A program made the translations under genes and the position numbers. A DNA stretch of 64,000 nucleotides from Arion vulgaris (lineage: Eukaryota > Mollusca > Gastropoda > Stylommatophora > Arionidae). Below are positions 24,401 through 36,400 of this stretch, one piece after another. Each line of letters begins with the position of its first letter. The first letter of the stretch is position 1. The notes beneath the pieces were generated by a model. The model worked only from the letters and a program-made list of their open reading frames with translations. It was not told the DNA's origin and made no database searches. Location of the stretch: contig CM036755.1 in NCBI GenBank assembly GCA_020796225.1, forward strand, positions 65,044,049 to 65,108,048, written 5' to 3'.

Positions 24401-27400
24401 TACAAGAAGCGATTAAAATTGGTCGTAAAGAACGAACGAAACGGAGAAGATTTGGGAAATAAGAACATCATAAGCCTAATTACTTCTTCTTCTTTGCGTT
24501 TTCTTTACGACCAATTTTAATCACTCTTTGTGATATGTTTGATCTTTGCCAAGAACGTGTATACGTTGACATTGGTTTGGTAGGCCCCTAAACGCATAAG
24601 ACTTCTACACGTTAGGACACATGCATCCGATTTCAGCCAAACCTCCACAACACCAATAGTGGAGATGGAAAGAGTGGGGGAATACAAGCACTGAGAGAAC
24701 GCAGAGACACAAAAGTGATGACGCAGGCAGAAAAGTTTCTGAGTATGCCAAGCCACCCAATGGAAAACAGATTCCAAAATCTAGCATTGGGCGGCTGAAA
24801 AGAAGCAGCTTTATTCACCAGGCCAAAAGACTGAATAGGCAAACCTCAGACCTACCAAAAGTTGGCATTCCCTAAAGTCTGTGCCAGAGCAAACCCCTTG
24901 GAGAGAGGAGACTGAACCAGAAGTATGTATCCAGACAGAAGTGAAAGGAATATTCGACAAGGATGAGCAGAACAGCATACAACGCAAGACAGTCACTCTC
25001 AGTTTACTTGATGAAGAATACCCACATGACCTCTGGGTCCGGGTATACACGGATGGGTCAGCAGAAAATGCAGTAAAGAATGGAGGAGCAGGAGTGTACA
25101 TAGAATACCCAAACAACGCTTGAGATGCGATTAAAGTACCAACGGGAAATTCTGTCACAACTATGATGCAGAAATTCAGGCAATCAAGGTGGCAACTGAA
25201 AAACTGTTGAATACCAGACCCGATCCTCAACCTGTTGTATTTTTGACTGATGCAAAATCAGCACTCCAAGCACTTCAGTCCAGAAAATTGCCAGATCTAC
25301 AGACCCTACTGTCTAAATTGTCCAAGCATCGCAGGGTTGTCTTGCAGTGGATACCCTCTCACTGTGGAATACCAGAAAATGAAACAGCAGACCGATTGCC
25401 AAGGAAGGTGCTGCAGGAGAGCAGCCGGATGGTGCCAGTTACCTACCACCAAAAGTAAAGGATGATTAAATCAATGAGAAAGCCACAAATACCAACACAA
25501 GACGATTACTATAATATGAGCAGATTGGAACAAGTTGTTATTCTGCGCCTTAGAACAGGACACAATCGGCTCCGCAGCCACATGTATATAAAATTCAAGA
25601 TTGGCAATTCAGCCATGTGTGACAGGCAAACCAGACTGCAGAGCACATACTTCAAGACTGCCCCGAATATGATACACTGAGGCAAACTCACTGGCCTAAC
25701 GAAACAACACTCGACATAAAACTACACGGACCTCTGTGTGAGCTAAAAAAGACAGTGAAGTTCATACAAGAGACAACATTGAATATATAGACATATTTCA
25801 AGCGAACGAAAGGAAGGAAGGAAGCCAAACTTCCTTAGTCTCCTCTTACGACATGCGTGGCAGGTAACAGTGATTCTATTCTTTGCACCCCAAATTTGGG
25901 CCCGGTAACCACTCTGGCAAAGCCTAATTCTCTCTCTCTCTTTGCCTTTTACCCGGGTTGGGGCATAGGCCCTCAACCAACTCATGCCAAGTCTTCCTAT
26001 CTCTAGCTATCTCCTGTAGCTCCTCCAGCTCTTCTTTATATTGTTGATCTCCGCCTCCAAATCTCGTCTCCATGTATTTCTCGGCCTCCCTTCTTTCGCT
26101 GTCCCTGCGGGTTCCAGGCAAGGACCCTTCTTGTTATATTCCCTCCGGTTTTCGCAAAGTGTGTCCTATCCAGCGCCAGCGTCTTTTTTAACCTGTTCGT
26201 TCACTGGAATCTGTGTTGTTCTCTCCATAAGTTCCTCATTTGTGACCCTATCATACCATCTTATTCCCTCTATTCTGCGCAGACACCAGTTGATGAATGT
26301 TTGCAATTTATGCGCTATTGTTTTAGTTGTTCTCCATGTTTCTGACCCATACAGTAGAACTGCTTTAACATTAGAGTTAAATATCCTAATTTTGTTCTAG
26401 ATTTGATTTCTTTGGACTTCCAAATGTTTCCCAGTGCAATGAAAGCTCCTCTTGCCTTCTGTATTCTTATTCTAACATCTCTATCTGTTCCACCCTCTTT
26501 GTCTACGTTGCTGCCCAAATATGTGTATGATTCTACCTCTTGAAGTGGATTTCCCCAGGAGATCGAGTTGTCGCTTGCTTGGTTAATTCTCAATATCTTT
26601 GTCTTTCCCTTATGAATGTTCAGCCCTAGTTGCTGGGACCTTTGATTCAATGTGTTTAGCTTATCCTGCATCTGATTTCGTATATGTGACAGAAGGGCTA
26701 TATCATCAGCGAAGTCCAGATCATCTAGTTGCTCTGTCAGAGTCCATTGGATTCCATTTCTGGTGTTAGTTACTGTGGTCTTCATAATCCAGTCTATTGT
26801 CAGTAAGAACAACAAAGGGGATAGAAGACATCCCCGACGACTCCTGTTTCTATTCAAAGTATCTGTTAGTTTACCTTCATGAAGAACTCTACATTTCATA
26901 TCTGTATATGTTGTTTTTGTTAGGTTAATAATTTTCTGTGGAAATTCCATAATGCCCATAATCCAAAGGGTTTCCTATCAATACTGTCAAAAGCCTTCTC
27001 ATAATCAACAAATTCGATATAAAGTGGGGATTTCCATTCAATACTTTGCTCTATTATTATACGTAATGTGGCTATCTGGTCACCACAGGATCTATTTGGT
27101 CGGAAGCCTGCCTGTTCATCTCTTAGCTTTATATCGATGGCATCTCTCAGTCTCTCCAGGATGACTCTGCTTAGTATTTTCCCAGGTACTGACAACAGCA
27201 TTATTCCCTATAGTTTTCACACTTCTGAAGGTTCCCTTTCTTTGGTAGCTTCACCAGGTATCCTTCTCTCCAGTTTGCTGGTATTTCTTCGGTCTCCCAG
27301 ATTCTGCTAAATAATTTATACAGTATTTCTGTGGATGTGTTTATGTTGGCTTTAACCGCCTCCGCTGGAATACCATCTGGACCGCCAAAGCCTAATTACA

Positions 27401-30400
27401 AATAGCAATGTCTCAGAAACATTGACCATTAGTAGCGAAAACTGATCTGAAGATGAAAACTGCAGCATATCCTTTAAAGAACTTTGCGATCAACCACAAT
27501 AAACGAGTCGTCGATTTTCTAGACGTCACTTATACGTTCAGTAGTTTGTCATTGCTTTTTGGACGGTGAGGTATATTTTTACAGTTCATAAAAATCTACA
27601 AGAACGAATTTGCTTCCAAACTGCCTGCAGCAGAGTTTGAACCAGGTACGCTTGGGTTGTGATCAAGCTCACTACCACTTAAGCTACAGACAGAAAGCTG
27701 ATCCAGGGCAAACATATTCAAGAACACCAGCCGCATGCCTTTAAAATATATGTTGGCGAGGAATCTAAGACAACCAGTAAAATTTATAATAAAAATCAAT
27801 GTGGTTATATAAGAACAAACAAAGAAGAAGGATTGGTCTTGTACGGTTACAACCATCACCAGCAATCTTTAAGACGTGTTGTCTTTGAGCATTGCTAGCA
27901 AACTAGATCAGAACTGTTATTATTGATTACTTTTGGCTAAAAACTAGTTATTTTCACCATACAAGTCTATCATTTGTATGAGGAACAGGAGACTTCCACA
28001 TCCATACCAGCTATGACTTCATTAATTACTATCATCTTGTGGATTTTGTGTATGTTTTCCAGCAAATAAATCAAGAGAAGGGAGGTGAGATGTTGTGTCA
28101 CAGCTTAGTATTATATGGAATTATTTGTGGCTGTTGAATATACAATTGACTATTTCAATGACTATGATAACATTATGTTACTTAGTGACGACAGAGGAAA
28201 AACCACAGAAGTCAACACACAAATTCTGACTTCATATCTTGTCTGATGAGACAGACATTTCTTGTTGGAAAAGTGTATTTTAACTAATTTTTAAAGTAAC
28301 TTGCTCTAAAGTTAAAGGACTGACTTCATCGCGCCAGGTTTTACCCCATATGGCTCACCCCTCTCCGCAGATATGGCCGCCACCTGCCGAGAGTATTGCA
28401 CAAACTCTGTAGTTCCTGCAACAATCCTAGGAGTCTCTGGCTTTGCTCTTACTCTTCATAGACTGAATGAAAGTGATCATTATATGTCTTTGGTAATAGC
28501 TTTATGCAATTGTCCAAACCAAGGCATATATGCGGGTTACTGCGGATAAGAAACATCCACTGCACAAGAACACTAATGTTGTTAAAGGCACGAGAATCAA
28601 GCGTATCATGTCGTGGATGGTCCAGCTTGAGAGAACAATTGGCCAGGTGACCACAGTTGCGACCCTACCAAAATGGGAAGAATGGATCCCAACAGATAGT
28701 AGCATGACCAACTATCTCAATGTTATCATTACTCTTGGAAGAGAATGTAGAGATTGGGGCAAAATGAAGACTGGTCTCGCAGTTAAACAGCTGATAGAAA
28801 ATACTGCAAGTAATGATGATGATGATGTATATATCGATGGGTCGGTTCATCGTGGGGAAAAGTCCGGCTGGGGTTTCTTTGCTAATGCGCATGGCAGGGT
28901 TGTTGCAGAGCGAAATGGAGCGTACATGACAACAACTAGTATGAGAATGGAGGTTGAGGCCATTACTGCGGCCCTCCATTGGCTCTCTGAGACTTCATTT
29001 ACTGGTGCCGTTGTATCTGACTCTCAGTCGATGCTTCACAAGATCCATAAGGGCAGGTTTCAGTATGAGTGGATGTCATCTATAGAAGTTTCTAACCTCC
29101 AGAGGCTTATGTGGATATACTGTCCTGGTCATGCGGGTGTTTACGGTAATGAGAGAGCAGACATGCTGGCATCAACAGCATCAATTGTTGGGGAGTTAAA
29201 GATGGATAAGGGAGATGTTCTTCGGTCTCTTCGCGACTGTCTGTTTGACGAGGACACTAAAATAGATGTTAAATCGATCAAGCGATTTAGGCAGTTTGGA
29301 GTTACCCGTTGTACAAGTAGAACTGGATGCCTGAGGGGCAGAGTGAGAGGTGTGTTTAATCAACGAGCCACGGGAATCATCAATATGCATACTCTTCGAT
29401 ATCTGTTGGGGGAGACTGAGCAATTATGGGTCTGCCCGGAGTGCAATGACGTCAGTTAGTAACCAATAACCAAGCTTTAATGGAACAAGGAGGTATACAG
29501 AGATGGTTTTGTCAAACAAGATACATGCTTGTCAGAACCTTGATTTACTACCTCATGGAGAATCATGGTAACATCTTGTCTGAATAATGAAACAAATATT
29601 ACGCTATCTCTGTCATGATGAAACATGCTGAAAATGTATGCATGTCTGCTAGGAGAATGTAAGTCCTCTTTCATCTTCAGCATGCCAATGAGGCTGTAAG
29701 CCAATCACTGCTATGCCACCTCTGGTGCAGAAGATTTCCCAACTTGTGACAATGCATCCAGCAATACATTCAAGATGCCCTCTGGGAGAGAGAACAACTA
29801 GCCGTATATGTCTCCAGGAGAAAGCTCTGCAAGAAGCTGAAAGTACAAGCTACAATGCCTTGGACAAGAAAAAAGCATGCACACCTGCACTCACTTGGGA
29901 ACAAAAAGAAAATGAGGCAGAGGCAGATGGAAAGAAAACTAAACAGAGTACCATCTCATTAGAGTAATTAGAGTCTCAGTGTAAACGACATTCTGAAGAA
30001 AATCAATAAGAGATATAGTAAGTTCTCACAATGAAACTATCCGCATCAATGCCCCTAAGACATTTAAGTTACGGAGCAAAGAACAAAACTACAAATGAAT
30101 ACGCCTCATTTCTAAAAAAAAAAAAAGTTACATCCAATCTTTTATTTTTTTCACATGCTATGAATTCTGGTATAGTCTCGGGGCTTTGTGTGAAAGCATG
30201 CTTTTCTTATTACCAGTGTCCCTCACCATTCATGCGAGCCTAGCCTATTCCGACTTTAGAGGTACTCGTAATCTGTATCCCCAAGTTCCCTGTAATCAAA
30301 CCGTGTACTCACCAACATTTTTTGGCCCAAGCTGGCGCGAACCCTGGAATTACCATAGCATGTGGGAACACTAGCGCAGTGTGTTAATCAACTACCCCAA

Positions 30401-33400
30401 ATGTCCAAGTGATGCTGAAGCTCGTCATTCAATGCAATACCATGTAGCAGTACCTGAATATATTTGCAAAGTTGCTTAGTATCCTATGTATTTCATTTTT
30501 CTGACCTAGAAGGAAGAAAAATCTTCCCGATATCAGTGACCCCTCTTGTTTAATGAATAAGCGACAACAGTTTACAAAATGCATATCCTATTAAAACTTG
30601 TTATTCCCAGTGAAACAAAGGACTGCAACTGTCGCTCTTCACCAAACTATTATTTTGGTTCTTCTTCAGTTCTGCCTACATAATTTCAATAACTTTTCTT
30701 TCAGCTTTTGCTATGTATTTTTTGGTCTCACCCCTTCTCTCGTTCAAGTCAAGTGCATGCATATCTGGTTATATTGCTTGTTGAGGATGTGTCCAATCCA
30801 TCACCACTTTCTATCCTTAACCTCCATTGGATTGACTTCTGTCCTTTTCTCACTAATTCTGTATTTGTTATTAATTCTGAACATCTCATGTATGCAGGAA
30901 TTATTTGTTGGAGTTCGTTCTTATCGACCAGTTTAATCAATCTCTGTAATATGTTTGGTCTGAGCCAAGAATCACTAAACGTTGCACCTCCGTTCGTTGA
31001 CTCTACATGTATAGAGCAGGCACATCCTAAATTTTCGGACTACAGAAATGTTTCAGTCTGTCTCGCTTGACAATCCCTTATACTTTCCCTTTTGCATTGT
31101 GTGTACAGCACTCTTTAATCTTCTTCTTTGCGTTCGTTCTTACGACCAATTTTAATCACTCTTTGTGATATGTTTGATCTTTGCAAGAACGTGTATACGT
31201 TGCACATAGGTTTGGTAGACCCTAACGCAAAGACTTCTACACGTTTAGGACACATGCATCCAATTTCAGCCAACCTCCTTAGTCGCCTCTTACGACATGT
31301 GTGACAGGTAACAGTGGTTCTATTCTTTACACCCCAAATTTGGGCCCGGTAACCACTCAGGCGGCACACTTTAACGATCATTTTTACGGCGTACATTTGG
31401 GCTTTGTATGCAGCAGTGTTGTGTCTTTATGTATATATGTATGCGGGCACACACTCAAACATGCGTTCACTAAATTCCTTGCAATAATCAGAAGAGAAGA
31501 TATCCAGAATGATAAACTATGAAAAGCAGGATGCATATAGTCAAAATACCAACTTACATTTTCTCTCCTCCCCGATAGATACTTCTGATAAGTAGCGATA
31601 GTAGTCACCCTGCATTTTGAGATAGAAAACGAGGCTGTCATGGTGGGCACTGTCATCTTGGGCTTTCTGAATTAGATATTTACTCAGCAACTCCTGAAAT
31701 TACAAGGAAAATGACAAATAGTTCTCAAATTAGCTCCAATAAAACCACTAAACAAGAGTCTAGTCACAAAATCAAGAGTGCCAAGAGTTCCACTTTGTAG
31801 TTGGAACCTATTTATCCAGTGGGAGTCGCTAGAGACACAGTAGTGGTATCTGGGTGCCTAATGTAAACTCCGGCTCCACCATTCATGGTTGCCTCCATTT
31901 GTGTAAATTCCTGGCCAGCTATCTTTTGGAAACATGTAATGGGAATGTTCCATTGTAGTTTAGAGCTACCGAGTCTGGTTCCCACTGATCAATAAGTAAT
32001 TCTTCTGGTACAGGGTTATGATTTAGTAGTTCCAAGTATGACTTTCTTATTTATTTTGCTTTGTTGTTTAGACGTAAATGCTTACATCGGTTGTTTTTGT
32101 TCAAGCTCCTGATATAACTAAAAAGAGACACTATTCTCATTGTATTCTCATAGTGAACACATTCACTATCAAATTTAAAAACAAGCTGTGGCCGAATTAA
32201 TTTGTTTCCCATTTTCATGCTGTGGGTGCATCTTGTATAAATTAAGCTGTAGTTAGTTTTCCTACAGGCTGTTGTTAATTGTCTATTGTTTAATAGATAA
32301 ATAAATTTTCAAGTACTAAATAAGCAGATGGTGAACTATTTTTGTTTATAATTTAATGTGATTTAGAGACTAAAATGCTCAGAATTATATTTTTTAAATG
32401 TAACTAACCATTAAGTTCTGATTTTATTAAACAGTTAAGAATTTGTTCGGCCGCGCGGTTCCGGGGCCTGCAAGGAAAGCAAAGAATAGCACCCCTGAGA
32501 CCTATAAGACGTTGTAAAAGGCGACTGATGTAGGACCTAGGGAAGCTACCCTAGTAAATAAAAGCATAGCAGAAATCGGATGTGCTGACCTACTTGTAGG
32601 CGCATAACTGGCACAACGCAATCACGTAGGCTCAGATCACATACAAATCACAGTGTGGTTAACAAGGGGCGATATGGAGCGTTCAAGAAGACTTCAGGAT
32701 TTTATCCTAATTATAATCATGTAGTATATCCAATACCCAACAGAAAAACATTCAAGAGATTCAATGTGGATAGACTAAACGACACTTAAATAGAGGATAC
32801 TGTCATACTGCAGATAAAGTTACTGCTATACTGTTATTCAGCACAGGCAGCACAAATTGTGACCAAGGAAAACAGCCCAAAATTACAAAACTAATGAGTG
32901 GTAAACATTACAAGAGATTGGACACTCATAAAGGATAAAAACTGAAAACTATTGACAACGGAAAAAGAAATGAGCTGGAAAGAACATTTTGAAGTATATT
33001 ATATGGCCTTTTACTGACGGTCAATTGGGCAGTGTTTCACTGTGACAACTTCTGAGTTTTCGCTTGTCTCTCTTGAATTTCAGCTCATCCCTAAGTCTCT
33101 CTTCCAAAGATTCTGCACCTTTGCGCAATGTTGTTTTCCATATATCTCGATCATCAGCCAGTTGTTCCCATTTGCTGGGACCAATAGAAAAGTTATTCAT
33201 TGAAGCCTTGCAGATATCTTTATATCCGAGCAGTGGTCTGCCTTGGTGCCTCTTTCCCTCCGAAAGTTCACAGAACAACATTTGTTTTGGAATGCGGCCA
33301 TTGTCCATTCTTCGCACATGCCCTAGCCATCTAAGTCTTCTGCTGAGCAGTATTGAAGAATTTTGAAGTATTGCTAAACCACCACCAACAGTAGTAGCAG

Positions 33401-36400
33401 ACATCAGAACCAAAAAAGGAACGAAATTGACACAGAAACACCCAGTTAAGATCATTAGAGAAGTATGTATCCAGACAGAAGTGAAAGGAATATTCGACAA
33501 GGATGAGCAGAACAGCATACAACGCAAGACAGTCACTTCTCCTCCTCCTCCTTCTTCGTGTTCGTCCTTACGACCAATCTTATTCACTCTTTGTGATATG
33601 TTTGATCTTTGCCAAGAACGTGTATACGTTGCACATTGGTTTGTAGGCCCCTAAACGCATAGACTTCTACACGCTTAGGACACATGCATCCGATTTCAGC
33701 CAAACCTCCTTAGTCGCCTCTTACGACATGCATGGCAGGTAACAGTGGTTCTATTCTTTACACCCCAAATTTGGGCCCGGTAACCACTCGGCGAGTCACT
33801 CTCAGTTTACTTGATGAAGAATACCCACATGACCTCTGGGTCCGGGTATACACGGATGGGTCAGCAGAAAATGCAGTGAAGAATGGAGGAGCAGGAGTGT
33901 ACATAGAATACCCAAACAACGCTAGAGATGCGATTAAAGTACCAACGGGAAATTCTGTCACAACTATGATGCAGAAATTCAGGCAATCAAGGTGGCAACT
34001 GAAAAACTGTTGAATACCAGACCCGATCCTCAACCTGTTGTATTTTTGACTGATGCAAAATCAGCACTCCAAGCACTTCAGTCCAGAAAATTGCCAGATC
34101 TACAGACCCTACTGTCTAAATTGTCCAAGCATCGCAGGGTTGTCTTGCAGTGGATACCCTCTCACTGTGGAATACCAGAAAATGAAACAGCAGACCGATT
34201 GGCCAAGGAAGGTGCTGCAGGAGAGCAGCCGGATGGTGCCAGTTACCTACCACCAAAAGTAAAGGATGATTAAATCAATGAGAAAGCCACAAATACCAAC
34301 ACAAGACGATTACTATAATATGAGCAGATTGGAACAAGTTGTTATTCTGCGCCTTAGAACAGGACACAATCGGCTCCGCAGCCACATGTATACAAAATTC
34401 AAGATTGGCAATTCAGCCATGTGTACATGTGGACAGGCAAACCAGACTGCAGAGCACATACTTCAAGACTGCCCTGAATATGATACACTGAGGCAAACTC
34501 ACTGGCCTAACGAAACAACACTCGACATAAAACTACACGGACCTCTGTGTGAGCTACAAAAGACAGTGAAGTTCATACAAGAGACAACATTGAATATATA
34601 AACATATTTCAAGCGAACGAAAGGAAGGAAGGAAGATCATTAGTTATTCAATCTCTTAAGAATAGCAATGCATCAGGGTATGATTTTTTTCAACACTGAA
34701 TTGTTCAAGAGGCCCAGGACTCTCAGCTAATGTACTACTACCCTTGTTTACATCTATATGGAATACTCAAATATTACAAGATGTATAGAATAGAGGAATC
34801 ATCAAGATACCCAAGAAGCGCTCCCATGGCAAATGTAACAACTGGCTGGAATAACGCTCCTTTCCATATCCAGCAAAATCTTATGCAAAATAATTGTGCT
34901 GTGCATTAATGATGCTGTAGATAACATAAGACACTTAGAAAGAAACAAGCTAGATTTCGTAAAGGACGGAGCTGTATAGGCCAAATATTTGCTCTTAGAA
35001 ATATCACAGAACAATGTACAGAATGGCAAAGCAAACTCTATATAAACTTTATTGACTTCGAAAGGGCATTTGATAGCGAACACTGTGAAAGTCTTTGGTG
35101 TATTCTAAGATGGTGTTCTAAGACCCAGTCACAAAGGAGAAGCTGGTTCTGACATTAAAAGCAGACTGAATAAGGCAAGAAATACATTCCTGACCCTTCA
35201 AACGGTCTGGAAATCAGCCCAAAACAGCATCAGAACCAAGATTATATACCACCGCTGTGTGCTATTAATTTTATTATATGGATCAGAATGATGGAGAATG
35301 ACAGAGTAAGATATGTTCAAACCCTCCACCTACCATATAATTTGTCTGCAAAAAATCTTATGCATGTTCTGCTCAAATATTTCTAACTAAGAACTGCTTG
35401 CATAGTGTCAACAAGAGAATATGAGCACCATCATCACAAAAAATGTACTGAGCTGGACATCAGAGGGTAAACAAAAACTTGACAGACCCAAAACGACCTG
35501 GAGGAGAACAGTAGAATAAGAACTGAAAGTAATGAATTACAGCTGAAACACAATGATGGTCAAAAAAAGAGAAGAATGGTGATGCATCTGTATCAAGCGC
35601 CAGAGGCATCACAGGCTAGAGGAGAGAGATATCCAATACTAAAGTGGAAAAGCACTAGAATAAGGGAACTAATTATAATTAGTATATACACGATGTAGAA
35701 ATACACAGCTTTGGTGTTGATTAAAACGAAATTGGATCAGAATATGTTGATGTAAATTTGGCACTAAATTTATATGAAACAATGTATGGCACAGTATGCT
35801 GCAATTAGGTTATTTTAATAGACATTCCTGGCACACCATGCAGCAGTTAGTACGGAATAAGTTTAAGTAACTGCATTTTGTCATCTGATTTTCAATCTTT
35901 TTAAGTCTTGACTTGTTATTTAATAGAAAATCCTAATATCCATTTCATTAGAAGAAATTTACAAGTGTTGGGATTTAATTTACATTCACTACCCAATGTC
36001 AAATGACACCAAGTTAAGATGTTAAGTAATCATATTTCAGAAATCATATTCATAATTATTAAGATGCATGACAACACAGTACACACCAGCTGGATCATCC
36101 ATGTCAAGAAATGCACACTAGTAGTAGTACACATCATAAATCACTTTAATGTACACTCAGGGCATAAACTTGTGGTCAGTTTTGTAGTCTGGAGGAATCA
36201 CCAGCCACTTCAATATTAAAATCACATGACCGACCGAGTATTATATTAGTAGCCGTGAGTAAGTAGACTTGACAACAATTACAATACTCATTATAACGTA
36301 ATATATTATTATATTATAATGAAGCAACAATAATCATAATGTGCAAAGTTAACAAAGCAGCTGCTAGTTCTATGCATGATCTAACGCCTCCTCATTGAAC

